Assembly: GCF_049800955.1 (NCBI RefSeq) | Contig: NZ_JBNAGA010000002.1 | Location: 1,054,001 to 1,118,000 of the forward strand | From: JAKVBH01 sp049800955 | GTDB lineage: Bacteria > Pseudomonadota > Alphaproteobacteria > Rhodobacterales > Rhodobacteraceae | Direction of reading: 5' to 3' | Length of the DNA stretch: 64,000 nt | Shown here: piece by piece, positions 1 to 8,568 of the stretch | Numbering within the stretch: position 1 is the first letter of the stretch | How the letters are laid out: each line of letters starts with the position of its first letter | Program-made: the position numbers and the translations under genes | The notes under the pieces: generated by a model | What the model was told of the DNA's origin: nothing | Seen by the model: only the letters and a program-made list of their open reading frames with translations | Databases searched by the model: none

Positions 1-588
1 CGGCTGGCGCTGGCGCGCAGCCTCGTGATGGAGCCCAAGGTGCTCCTGCTCGATGAGCCTCTCTCCAATCTCGACGCGCGTCTGCGCCTTGAGATGCGCA
101 ACGAGTTGCAGCGAGTGCAGAAGGAGACGGGGATCACCATGGTCTTCGTGACCCATGATCAATCCGAAGCGCTGGCGCTGGCGGATCGGATCGTACTGAT
201 GAAAGACGGTGAGATCGAACAGCTGGGCACGGCCTCCGAGCTCTATGCCGAACCGGCCACGGCCTTTGCCGCCGAGTTCATGGGGTTTGAGAATATCTTT
301 CGGCTGGAGGCGGGGGCGCTTGTCTCCGAGACGGGCCGATTGCCTGTGGCCTATCGCACTGATGCGCCCATTCTGGCGTGGCGTCCGGGCGCAGTGACCG
401 TGGGGCAGGGGCCCTATGAGGGGCGCGTTCTGGCCAGCAGCTTTGCCGGTGCGCATCGCGAATATGTGCTGGAGACCGCGCTGGGCCCGCTCAAGGCGGA
501 GGCGCCCATCGCGGTGCCCGAAGTGCCTCTGGGTGCGACGATGGGCTTCGACCTGCCGCTGGAGACGGCGCGGGAGTTGGGCCAATGA
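1..588 (+). CDS. ABC transporter ATP-binding protein, MalK/PotA-like, 5'-truncated by window edge
   Basis: The reading frame is open from base 1, so only the C-terminal 195 residues are visible. They start just after the ABC signature region. The visible part has Walker B (LLLDEP, residues 15-20), the D-loop SNLD and the switch histidine in VTHD (His52), followed by a C-terminal extension of about 100 residues that looks like the TOBE-type regulatory domain of sugar and polyamine importers. The protein would energise an inner-membrane importer whose permeases and binding protein lie upstream of the window. Its stop overlaps the start of the nucleoside hydrolase (ATGA) and adenine deaminase follows, so a nucleoside or purine substrate is a reasonable inference. 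The substrate cannot be read from an ATPase alone. Confidence 0.9.
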   Translation, partial: RLALARSLVMEPKVLLLDEPLSNLDARLRLEMRNELQRVQKETGITMVFVTHDQSEALALADRIVLMKDGEIEQLGTASELYAEPATAFAAEFMGFENIFRLEAGALVSETGRLPVAYRTDAPILAWRPGAVTVGQGPYEGRVLASSFAGAHREYVLETALGPLKAEAPIAVPEVPLGATMGFDLPLETARELGQ

Positions 589-1499
589 GCGGAATTTGGG
601 TGGATACGGATTTCGGATTTGATGACCTGTGGGCCCTGCTGCTGCTGCGGCATCTGGGCTGCGCGGTCGACGGAGTCTCGCTGGTGGCGGGCAATGCGCC
701 GCTTGATCAGGTCGTGGCCAATGCGCTGGGCGCGCGCGTGGCCTACGGGCTCGAGCAGCCGATGTGGCGCGGTGAGGCGCAGCCGCTGGTGCGCCATCCT
801 GAAACGGCGGAACGTATTCTCAGCGTCAAGGGCATGCGCACCCGCGGGCTGTCGCTGCCCATCGTGGCAGAGGATACATTGCCCGTGCAGGCCATTGCCG
901 CTTTGGCGCAATGGCTGGAGCAGCCGGGTCCGCGCGAGGTTCTTGCCATTGGCCCGCTGACGAATATCGCAAGGCTCATCGAACGCCACCGCGATGCGGC
1001 GTGTAGGATCACGCGGCTGGTCTGGATGGGCGGGAGCGCGGGGCCCGGCAATCACACGCCCATGGCCGAGTTCAATGCCGTCGCGGATGCCGAGGCGCTG
1101 GAGACGGTCCTGTCCATGGACCTGCCGCTTGATATCGTTGATCTGACCTTTTGCAGGCAGGTGGTCTACACTGGCGCGGACATGCCCGCGACGGATCCTC
1201 TGACGCAGGATTTGCTGGGCGGGTATCTCGATATCGCGCTGGAGCGGGGCCGGACAGGTATGGCGATCTACGATCCCCTGGCCGCGCTGGCGATTGCCGC
1301 GCCGGACCGGATTTCATTTGCGCCCTGTCATGTGAGCGTCTCCACGCGCGCCGATGAGACCTACGGCGCGACCCGGATTGATCCGGGGCCGGAAGGGGCC
1401 GGAGCACGCACGCGATTGGCCACCGCGCCCACAGCGGATCTGGCCCGGATCTGTCTGCAAGCGCTGGAGGGAGAGGTTTTGATGGCTCATGGAGTGTGA
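585..1499 (+). CDS. Nucleoside hydrolase (inosine/uridine-preferring family)
   Basis: This 304-residue protein has the N-terminal calcium-binding signature of nucleoside hydrolases, VDTDFGFDD (Asp7, Asp9, Asp13, Asp14), and the usual family length. A central IGPLTNIA segment and the VWMGG strand fit the fold. Family members cleave the N-glycosidic bond of ribonucleosides to free base and ribose in the cytoplasm. The start codon overlaps the upstream ABC ATPase stop by 4 bp and the 3' end overlaps adenine deaminase by 11 bp, so the three genes are probably translationally coupled. With adenine deaminase next, adenosine-like nucleosides are likely substrates, but base specificity is not readable here. 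Confidence 0.9.
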   Translation: MSGIWVDTDFGFDDLWALLLLRHLGCAVDGVSLVAGNAPLDQVVANALGARVAYGLEQPMWRGEAQPLVRHPETAERILSVKGMRTRGLSLPIVAEDTLPVQAIAALAQWLEQPGPREVLAIGPLTNIARLIERHRDAACRITRLVWMGGSAGPGNHTPMAEFNAVADAEALETVLSMDLPLDIVDLTFCRQVVYTGADMPATDPLTQDLLGGYLDIALERGRTGMAIYDPLAALAIAAPDRISFAPCHVSVSTRADETYGATRIDPGPEGAGARTRLATAPTADLARICLQALEGEVLMAHGV

Positions 1500-3246
1500 T
1501 CTCAACGCAGCGGCGCTACGCGCGCGGGCTGTGCAGGCCGCACAGGGGCATGCGCCCTTCGATCTGTTGATCACGAACGCGCGCCTGTTGGACATGGTTA
1601 CGGGGCGTGAGCGCGCGGCGGAGATTGGCTGTGTGGGCGGGTTGATTGCCAGCGTGCAACCGCCCGGTCGCGCGCAGGCAGCGCAGGTGACCATGGATGC
1701 GGCGCACCGCTGGGCCGTGCCGGGGTTGATCGATACGCATATGCATGTCGAAAGCTCCATGGTGACGCCTGCGACCTATGCGGACGCTGTTGTGCCGCGC
1801 GGGGTCACAACGGTGGTCTGGGACCCCCATGAATTCGCCAATGTCTGCGGTGTGGCGGGGGTGGATTTTGCGACGGATGCCGGGCGCGGTCTGCCGCTGC
1901 GTTGCCTGACGCTCGCGCCGACCTGCGTGCCCTCGGCTCCGGGATATGAGGCCAGCGGCGGGGATTTTGGCCCGGAGGTTCTGGCCGAGTTGTTGGCGCG
2001 GGACGATATCTATGGCGCTGCAGAGCTCATGACGATGCAGCCCCTGTTGCAGGGAGATGCCCGGGTAACAGGCATTGTGAACGCCGGTCTGACCCGCGGC
2101 AAACGTGTCTGCGGCCATGCGCGCGGGCTTCAGGGCGGCGCGCTGGCGGCTTATGCGGCGGCGGGGGTTGAGACGGATCACGAACTGACCTCGGCCGAGG
2201 ATCTCATGGCGCGGCTGGAGGCGGGGATGACGGTCGAGCTGCGCGGCTCCCATGGCCATCTGTTGCCTGACTTTGCGCAGGCGCTGCTGGCGCTAGGGCA
2301 TTTGCCGCAAACCGTGACCTTTTGCACCGACGATGTCTTTCCCGACGATCTGCACAGCTACGGCGGCCTCGATCACATGCTGCGCCGGATGATCGGCCAC
2401 GGCCTGCCGCCAGCATGGGCCTACCGCGCGGCAACGCTGAATGCGGCGACGCGGATCGGGCGGCCTGATCTGGGACTTATCGCACCGGGCAAACGCGCCG
2501 ATATCGTGCTGCTCGATGATCTGGAGGGCGTGCGCGCGGCCCGTGTCTTCGCCGACGGGCAGGAGGTGGCCCTGGACGGACGGCTCACCGTTTCCGCCCC
2601 CGAGGTGGCGCCCCCCGCCGCGCTGACTGGGTCCATGCAGATCAACGCGGTGGCGCCGCAGGATTTCGAGGTCGCCGCAGAGGGGCCACAGGCGGAGATC
2701 GCGACGCTCTGCAAACCCCGCTTTCCCGTCTGGGGGCGCAGAATTGTCGGCGTGCAGGACGGGCGTCTGGTCTTGCCCGAGGACATGATCCGCATGGCGA
2801 TCCTGAACCGCTACGCCGCCGGCGCGCCGATGCGCGTGGCTTTTCTGGAAAACTGGGGCACCTGGCGCGGCGCATTTGCCACGACCGTCTCGCACGACAG
2901 CCATAACCTCACGCTCTTTGGCCGTGAGCCGCAGGACATGGCGCTGGCCGCCAATACGCTGCGCGAGAGCGGCGGGGGTCTCTGCGTGGTGGCCGATGGC
3001 GCGGTACAGGCGCATCTGCCCTTGCCGCTCGGTGGTCTGGTCAGCGCGAGACCGCTGGAGGACGTGGCATCCGCGCTCAGCCATCTGCGCGAGACGCTCG
3101 ATGATTTGGTGGACTGGGAGCCGCCCTACCTCGTCTTCAAGGCGCTCTTTGGTGCCTCGCTCGTCTGCAATGCCGGGCCACGGCTCAGCGATGTGGGTCT
3201 TGTGGATGTGTTTGAACAGCGCATCCTGACCTCTCCCGTCCTCTAG
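1489..3246 (+). CDS. ade: Adenine deaminase (Ade family)
   Basis: The 585-residue product matches bacterial adenine deaminases in length and layout. An N-terminal beta domain is followed by an amidohydrolase barrel beginning PGLIDTHMHVESS (metal-binding His84 and His86), then WDPHE, GHARG, TDHE and FCTDD, and a C-terminal Ade-specific domain with TVSHDSHN. It hydrolyses adenine to hypoxanthine and ammonia in the cytoplasm. The ATG overlaps the end of the nucleoside hydrolase by 11 bp, so the pair could take a purine nucleoside to hypoxanthine in two steps. The 124 bp downstream, before the next gene, hold no recognisable feature. Confidence 0.93.
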   Translation: MECDLNAAALRARAVQAAQGHAPFDLLITNARLLDMVTGRERAAEIGCVGGLIASVQPPGRAQAAQVTMDAAHRWAVPGLIDTHMHVESSMVTPATYADAVVPRGVTTVVWDPHEFANVCGVAGVDFATDAGRGLPLRCLTLAPTCVPSAPGYEASGGDFGPEVLAELLARDDIYGAAELMTMQPLLQGDARVTGIVNAGLTRGKRVCGHARGLQGGALAAYAAAGVETDHELTSAEDLMARLEAGMTVELRGSHGHLLPDFAQALLALGHLPQTVTFCTDDVFPDDLHSYGGLDHMLRRMIGHGLPPAWAYRAATLNAATRIGRPDLGLIAPGKRADIVLLDDLEGVRAARVFADGQEVALDGRLTVSAPEVAPPAALTGSMQINAVAPQDFEVAAEGPQAEIATLCKPRFPVWGRRIVGVQDGRLVLPEDMIRMAILNRYAAGAPMRVAFLENWGTWRGAFATTVSHDSHNLTLFGREPQDMALAANTLRESGGGLCVVADGAVQAHLPLPLGGLVSARPLEDVASALSHLRETLDDLVDWEPPYLVFKALFGASLVCNAGPRLSDVGLVDVFEQRILTSPVL

Positions 3247-3370
3247 TCTTGCGCGCCCAATCGATCCTTTGGTTGGTTGCATTGCGCGCGCCTTTCAGGC
3301 TTTTGTCTGCCCGCGTTGAAATGGCGCAGGCAGGCGCTACTGTCTGCATCAATTAAGGTAGGAGGATAAC

Positions 3371-4909
3371 GTGGCTGATACGCTAAAAGGGTTTCTCGCG
3401 AGCCATCCCGATGCGGCGCTTGCAATTGGCGCACCGGACCGGGAGTGGTTGACTTACGCAGATCTGCGGGCCCTGGCGGGCAGCGTTTCAAGCGCTCTTC
3501 ATGCCGCTGGTGTCGGGCGGTCTGATCGTGTGGCCATCGTCCTGCCCAATGGGCCGGAAATGGCCGCGGCCTTCGTGACAATTGCGCAAACCGCCACAAC
3601 CGCGCCGCTCAACCCGGCCTACCGGGAAGATGAGTTTGCTTTCTATATCGAAGACCTCAAGGCCAAGGCCGTGGTCCTTATGGAGGGCGACGAAGGCCCG
3701 GCGTACGCGGCTGCGAAAAAGCTTGGTGTGAAGGTCCTGCGGGTCAGCGTGGAAGAGGGCGCGCCTGCGGGCCAGTTCAGCCTGACCGGCGCGCCGGGCG
3801 TTGCGGCGGATACCTCCGCACCCGAGGCAGGCGATGTCGCCCTGATCCTGCACACATCGGGCACCACCTCGCGGCCCAAGATCGTGCCGCTCCTGCAATC
3901 CAATGTGGCGGCATCGGCCCATAACATCGCGACATCGCTGGCGCTGACGGCGGAGGATCGCTGCATGAATGTCATGCCGCTCTTCCATATCCATGGCTTG
4001 TTGGCGGCCGTCTCCTCGACCCTGTCCACCGGTGGTCAGGTCTGGTGCGCGCCGGGCTTTGATGCGCTGCGCTTCTTTGGTTGGCTGCGCGATAGCGATC
4101 CCACGTGGTACACCGCCGTGCCTACGATGCATCAGGCGATCCTGTCGCGCGCCGGGCGCAATGCGGATGTGATCGAGAACGCGCGCCTGCGCTTCCTGCG
4201 ATCGTCCTCTGCCTCCCTGCCGGGCCCTGTCATGGAGAAGCTCTACGAGACCTTCGGCGCGCCCGTGGTCGAGGGTTATGGCATGACCGAGGCCGCGCAC
4301 CAGATGTGCTCCAACCCGCTGCGTGCGGGCTCGCAGAAACCCGGCGCTGTCGGCGTGCCTGCGGGGCCGGAAGTGCGCATCGCGCATGAGGAGGATGCCG
4401 TGCTCATCGACAGCGCGTCGATTGGCGAGGTGGTCATCTCCGGGCCCAATGTCACGCCCGGCTATGAGGGCAATCCGGAGGCCAATGAGAAAAACTTCTT
4501 TGAGGCCGATGGCAAGCGCTGGTTCCGTACCGGCGATCAGGGCACGTTCGACGCCGATGGCTACCTGACGCTGACCGGGCGGCTCAAGGAGATCATCAAT
4601 CGGGGCGGCGAGAAGGTCAGCCCGCTGGAGGTTGATGGTGTGCTGTCTGCCCATCCCGCGATTGCGCAGATCGTGACCTTCGCGTTGCCGCATCCAAAGC
4701 TCGGCGAAGAGGTCGCGGCGGCGGTTGTCCTGCGCGAAGGCGAGGAAATCACCGACCGGGACGTGCGCGATTTCGCCTCCGAGCGGCTCGCGGATTTCAA
4801 GGTCCCGCGCAAGGTCATCATCCTGGATGAAATCCCCAAGGGGGCCACGGGCAAGTTGCAACGCATTGGTCTGGCTGAGAAGCTGGGTCTGGTGGAAGCC
4901 GCGTCATGA
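3371..4909 (+). CDS. Acyl-CoA synthetase, oxalate-CoA ligase-like (AMP-forming)
   Basis: This 512-residue ANL-superfamily ligase has the adenylation P-loop HTSGTTSRPK (near residue 160), the VEGYGMTEA motif, the TGDQG segment, the A8 hinge GRLKEIINRGGEKVSP and the catalytic C-terminal lysine in PKGATGKLQR. The N-terminal PLNPAYREDEFAFYIED resembles the plant AAE3/yeast Pcs60 oxalyl-CoA synthetase group, so oxalate or another small acid is a possible substrate, inferred only. The start is GTG at 3371 behind a strong AGGAGG. The stop overlaps the PanE-like gene by 4 bp, so the two are co-translated. Confidence 0.85.
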   Translation: MADTLKGFLASHPDAALAIGAPDREWLTYADLRALAGSVSSALHAAGVGRSDRVAIVLPNGPEMAAAFVTIAQTATTAPLNPAYREDEFAFYIEDLKAKAVVLMEGDEGPAYAAAKKLGVKVLRVSVEEGAPAGQFSLTGAPGVAADTSAPEAGDVALILHTSGTTSRPKIVPLLQSNVAASAHNIATSLALTAEDRCMNVMPLFHIHGLLAAVSSTLSTGGQVWCAPGFDALRFFGWLRDSDPTWYTAVPTMHQAILSRAGRNADVIENARLRFLRSSSASLPGPVMEKLYETFGAPVVEGYGMTEAAHQMCSNPLRAGSQKPGAVGVPAGPEVRIAHEEDAVLIDSASIGEVVISGPNVTPGYEGNPEANEKNFFEADGKRWFRTGDQGTFDADGYLTLTGRLKEIINRGGEKVSPLEVDGVLSAHPAIAQIVTFALPHPKLGEEVAAAVVLREGEEITDRDVRDFASERLADFKVPRKVIILDEIPKGATGKLQRIGLAEKLGLVEAAS

Positions 4910-5883
4910 AGATCTGCATTTTTGGCGCCGGTGCCATCGGCGGATATATGGGCGCGAAGCTTGCGGAAGTGGGCGCGGATGTGAGCCTCGTGGCGCGCGG
5001 GCCGCATCTGGCCGCGATGCAGGCCAATGGGCTCACGCTCATCGAGGAAAGCGGAACGAAGACCCACAAGGTCACGGTCTCTGACAATCCCGAAGACATC
5101 GGGCCGCAGGACTATGTCATCGTGACGCTGAAAGCGCACTCCGTCCCGCCTGTGGTGGGAAAGATGGCGCCGCTCATCGGGCCGGAAACGACGATTGTCT
5201 CGGGCGTGAACGGTGTGCCGTGGTGGTATTTCCACAAGATCGGCGGCGATCTGGAAGGCACGCGGCTGGAAAGCGTCGATCCCGGCAATGCGCAATGGGA
5301 GGGCTTTGGCCCCGACAACGTGTTGGGCTGCGTGGTCTATCCGGCGGCGGAGGTCAGCGAGCCGGGGGTGATCCGCCACATCGAGGGCACGCGGTTTTCT
5401 CTGGGTGAGCCGGACGGGTCAAAATCGGAGCGGGCCATGGCGCTGTCCAAGGCGCTGGCGGCGGCGGGGCTCAAGGCGCCGGTGCGCCCCAAGATCCGCG
5501 ATGAGATCTGGGTCAAGCTCTGGGGGAACCTCTCGTTCAACCCGATCTCGGCGCTCACCCATGCGACGCTCGATGTGCTCTGCACCGAGCCTGGCACGCG
5601 GGAGGTGGCGCGCAACATGATGCTGGAGGCGCAGGCCATTGCAGAGGCGCTGGGCGTCAAGTTCCCTATCGACGTGGATCGTCGCATTCAGGGCGGCGCG
5701 GATGTTGGCGCGCACAGGACGTCCATGCTGCAAGACCTCGACGCGGGCCGCCCAATGGAGATCGACGCGCTCGTTGGCTCCGTGCAGGAGTTGGGCCGGG
5801 TGACAGGCACGCCCACGCCCACGATCGACACGGTGCTGGCGCTGATCCAGCTGCGCGGCAAGGTTGCGGGGCTCTACGGCTGA
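4906..5883 (+). CDS. 2-dehydropantoate 2-reductase family protein (ApbA/PanE)
   Basis: This 325-residue protein opens with the Rossmann motif FGAGAIGGYMG. It has the family's C-terminal helical domain with the catalytic-lysine region RDEIWVKLWGNLSFNP. Authentic PanE reduces ketopantoate to pantoate with NADPH, but the family includes paralogues acting on other 2-keto acids. Coupling to an acyl-CoA ligase by a 4-bp ATGA overlap suggests a catabolic paralogue rather than the pantothenate enzyme, so no gene symbol is given. A strong intrinsic terminator follows. Confidence 0.82.
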   Translation: MKICIFGAGAIGGYMGAKLAEVGADVSLVARGPHLAAMQANGLTLIEESGTKTHKVTVSDNPEDIGPQDYVIVTLKAHSVPPVVGKMAPLIGPETTIVSGVNGVPWWYFHKIGGDLEGTRLESVDPGNAQWEGFGPDNVLGCVVYPAAEVSEPGVIRHIEGTRFSLGEPDGSKSERAMALSKALAAAGLKAPVRPKIRDEIWVKLWGNLSFNPISALTHATLDVLCTEPGTREVARNMMLEAQAIAEALGVKFPIDVDRRIQGGADVGAHRTSMLQDLDAGRPMEIDALVGSVQELGRVTGTPTPTIDTVLALIQLRGKVAGLYG

Positions 5884-5903
5884 CGCCACCCTGCTTCAAA
5901 CCC

Positions 5904-5939
5904 AAAACAGCCCGCGCACCTGCCGGGCTGTTTTCTTTT
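5904..5939 (+). terminator. Rho-independent terminator after the PanE-like gene
   Basis: A perfect 11-bp stem (AAAACAGCCCG, 5904-5914, with its complement at 5924-5934) has a 9-nt loop and merges into a T-rich tail TTTTCTTTT. It lies 21 bp after the stop codon and should end the first operon. The remaining 231 bp to the next gene hold nothing recognisable. Confidence 0.88.
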
Positions 5940-6170
5940 GGCATGGAGAGCATCCTCTGCTTTGAGCCGAAGCCTTGCCAGATGCCGCGCCGTGCGCGCA
6001 GAGCTGTGATGGGCAAAAAGCCGGCGTTGATCTGCGCAAGGACAGCCCAAAGGGGATGTTCAGCGCACAGTCTGGTTGCTGCGCCCTTGTGAGGCCTGCG
6101 CCCGACCACCCGTCCGATCCCGGGCACGCAAGGACGTTGCCGCATCGGGATCACACAGGCGCACCCGGCC

Positions 6171-7103
6171 TCATGCGTCAGCATCCAAAGCAAAGTCAGG
6201 TGCAGCTGAGGCCCGTATCGCCTCGGAAAACCGCCGCGACAGCACGCCATCGCGATAGCCTTTCCTTTTGAGCAATCCGATAGGGCGGGCGATTGCGGGC
6301 GCGGCCACGGGTTTGACCAGAAAAGGCGCGCGCTCCTGTGCAATGATGGCGGATTTTGGCAGTGGCGCGATGCCCAAACCGGCGCAGACACAGTCGAGAG
6401 CCGTGGTTGTTCTGCCAACTTCAATGGTCCAGACCAGTGGCACTCCGGTCCGCGCCAAGGCGTCGTCGATCAACATGCGGTTTCCAGTCCCGCGCCGTGG
6501 CAAGATCAGGTTTTCCTCCGACACATCCGCCCAGCTCACATTTGGTCTGGAGGCCAGCCGGTGCTCCGGCAACAGGGCAATGACCAGGGGATCATCGAAT
6601 ATGAACTCAAAGGTGGTTGTCGGTTCGAACGCGGGTACCGGACAGATGCCGATATCAGCTTCGCCTTCGGCCACTGCTTCGGCCACTTCGTTGGCGCCAA
6701 TGTCCAGAACCCGGTAGCGCGCCGACGGAAACTCCTGCTGCAGGCATTTCAGAGCCGGTGCGAGCAGCCCTGCAATGACGGTCGGAACGGTCGCGATTGT
6801 CAGGGATTGAGACAGCTGATGCGCATAGGCTGAGCTTTCGTCCCGCAAGGCGCGGGCGGTTTCCCGCGTTTCGCCCAGGATATGCTCGGCGCGCACTTTC
6901 AATCGTTTTGCGGCGAGTGTGGGCCTGACATCGCGCGTCGTCCTGTTGAAAAGCGGAGTGTCCAGCGCGACTTCAAGCTTCCGGATGCGCCGGGTGACCG
7001 ATGATTGCGACAATCCGAGATGCGCTGAGGCAAGATGAAACGAGCCTGTTTCAAGGACCGCGAGAAAGGCCTCCAGATCCGTGAAATCAAAATTAATCCG
7101 CAT
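6171..7103 (-). CDS. LysR-family transcriptional regulator, probable regulator of tcuAB
   Basis: The 310-residue protein has an N-terminal winged helix-turn-helix (LEAFLAVLETGSFHLASAHL, then LSQSSVTRRIRKLE) followed by a two-lobed co-inducer domain typical of LysR proteins. It is divergently transcribed from tcuA, with only 79 bp between the two starts. That is the classic arrangement for a LysR activator and its target, and matches tcuR next to tcuABC in enteric bacteria. The likely inducer is a tricarboxylate or a derivative, by context. The ATG at 7103 lies beside an ATTG-N3-CAAT palindrome. Confidence 0.88.
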   Translation of the reverse strand: MRINFDFTDLEAFLAVLETGSFHLASAHLGLSQSSVTRRIRKLEVALDTPLFNRTTRDVRPTLAAKRLKVRAEHILGETRETARALRDESSAYAHQLSQSLTIATVPTVIAGLLAPALKCLQQEFPSARYRVLDIGANEVAEAVAEGEADIGICPVPAFEPTTTFEFIFDDPLVIALLPEHRLASRPNVSWADVSEENLILPRRGTGNRMLIDDALARTGVPLVWTIEVGRTTTALDCVCAGLGIAPLPKSAIIAQERAPFLVKPVAAPAIARPIGLLKRKGYRDGVLSRRFSEAIRASAAPDFALDADA

Positions 7104-7114
7104 ATTGCATCAAT
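7104..7114. promoter_or_regulatory. Candidate LysR operator in the lysR-tcuA divergent region
   Basis: The short inverted repeat ATTG-CAT-CAAT abuts the lysR start codon in the 79-bp intergenic region. A second TGCAT lies about 20 bp further on. It is compatible with a LysR autoregulatory site, but the T-N11-A rule is loose and short palindromes are common, so this is a candidate only. Confidence 0.3.
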
Positions 7115-7182
7115 GGGGAGAAAAGCTGCATTAGTCAAATAAATAGGCGGATGGTAGAGCTTCGGGGGAAGCAGGGGATATC

Positions 7183-8568
7183 ATGGCGCATACACCAGAC
7201 ATCGTGATTATCGGCGGCGGCAACGCAGCTCTTTGCGCAGCGATCACAGCGGCAGAAGCTGGTGCCAGCGTACTCATTCTGGAGGCGGCGCCCAAAGCCT
7301 ACCGGGGCGGAAACTCCCGCCACACCCGCAATTTTCGCTGCATGCACAGCGGGCCGCTGGGGCCTTTGGTGGAGAGCTACAGCGAAGAAGAATACTTTGA
7401 CGATCTGCTGAAGGTGACGAAAGGCAAGACCGACGAGCATCTGGCCCGCCTGGCCATCCGGACCTCCGAGGAATGCCTCCCCTGGATGCAGGACCACGGC
7501 GTCCGGTTTCAGCCGTCGCTGTCGGGCACGCTCTCTCTGGCGCGGACAAACGCCTTCTTTCTTGGGGGCGGCAAAGGGCTGGTGAACGCCTATTACCGCA
7601 CGGCGGAAGCGCTGGGTGTGCAGGTCGCGTATGATGCCGAAGTCACCCATCTGGAGATGGAGGACGATCGGGTCATCTGGGTCGATTACACGCAAAACGG
7701 CGCCTCGGTCAGGCTCACGCCCAAATCCGTGGTGGTCGCCTCCGGCGGGTTTCAGGCCGATACCGATTGGCTGGCCCGCGCGTGGGGCCCTGCCGCGAGG
7801 AACTTTCTGATCCGCGGCACGCCCTACAACCGCGGCGTTGTTCTGGCGGATCTGCTGGAGCAAAAGGTCGAACAGGTCGGCGATCCGACGCAATGTCATG
7901 CCGTGGCGATCGACGGGCGGGCTCCGAAATTCGACGGCGGCATTGTGACCCGTCTGGACTGCGTGCCGTTTTCCATTGTCGTGAACAAAGACGCGGAGCG
8001 GTTCTACGACGAGGGCGAGGACATCTGGCCGAAACGCTATGCCATCTGGGGGCGGCTGGTCGCCGGGCAGCCGGATCAGGTGGCTTATGCCATCATCGAT
8101 GCCAAATCGATTGATCTGTTCATGCCCTCCGTGTTTCCACCGCTGAAAGCAGACACCATTGAGGACCTTGCGGCTCAAATGGAGCTGCCTGCCGATGCGC
8201 TGCGGGCGACTGTCGATCATTTTAACGCGGCGTGCGGCGATACCTCCGGGTTCAAGCCGACGGAGTTGGACAATGTCGCGACCTCCGGCATCACGCCCGC
8301 GAAGACCAACTGGGCCCGGCCGGTCAACGCGCCGCCCTTTTATGGCTATGCGCTCAGAACTGGCGTGACCTTCACCTATCTGGGCCTGAAGGTGGACGAG
8401 AACGCGCAATGCTCGGTGGGCAACCGACCCGTGCGCAACCTGTGGGCTGCGGGCGAAACCATGGCGGGATCGATCCTGGGTCAGGGATATCTTGCGGGAT
8501 TCGGCATGACCATCGGCACTGTTTTTGGACGCATCGCAGGGCGGGAGGCCGCAAAACATGCAAATTGA
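7183..8568 (+). CDS. tcuA: FAD-dependent tricarballylate dehydrogenase TcuA
   Basis: The 461-residue flavoprotein begins with a dinucleotide-binding motif (IVIIGGGNAALCAA). It carries succinate-dehydrogenase/fumarate-reductase flavoprotein features, including RGGNSRHTRN near the N-terminus and the C-terminal ring-closing segment LWAAGETMAGSILGQGYLAGFGMT. Length and motifs fit TcuA, which oxidises tricarballylate to cis-aconitate using FAD. It overlaps tcuB by 11 bp. Whether the native substrate is tricarballylate or a related tricarboxylate is not settled by sequence, and the neighbouring isomerase and dehydrogenase genes suggest a longer pathway. Confidence 0.9.
   Translation: MAHTPDIVIIGGGNAALCAAITAAEAGASVLILEAAPKAYRGGNSRHTRNFRCMHSGPLGPLVESYSEEEYFDDLLKVTKGKTDEHLARLAIRTSEECLPWMQDHGVRFQPSLSGTLSLARTNAFFLGGGKGLVNAYYRTAEALGVQVAYDAEVTHLEMEDDRVIWVDYTQNGASVRLTPKSVVVASGGFQADTDWLARAWGPAARNFLIRGTPYNRGVVLADLLEQKVEQVGDPTQCHAVAIDGRAPKFDGGIVTRLDCVPFSIVVNKDAERFYDEGEDIWPKRYAIWGRLVAGQPDQVAYAIIDAKSIDLFMPSVFPPLKADTIEDLAAQMELPADALRATVDHFNAACGDTSGFKPTELDNVATSGITPAKTNWARPVNAPPFYGYALRTGVTFTYLGLKVDENAQCSVGNRPVRNLWAAGETMAGSILGQGYLAGFGMTIGTVFGRIAGREAAKHAN

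Noticed and set aside
3488..4861. Long open frame on the minus strand opposite the acyl-CoA ligase
   Set aside because: It is a shadow of the plus-strand gene, rich in His and Arg as expected from high-GC antisense frames, with no family motif.
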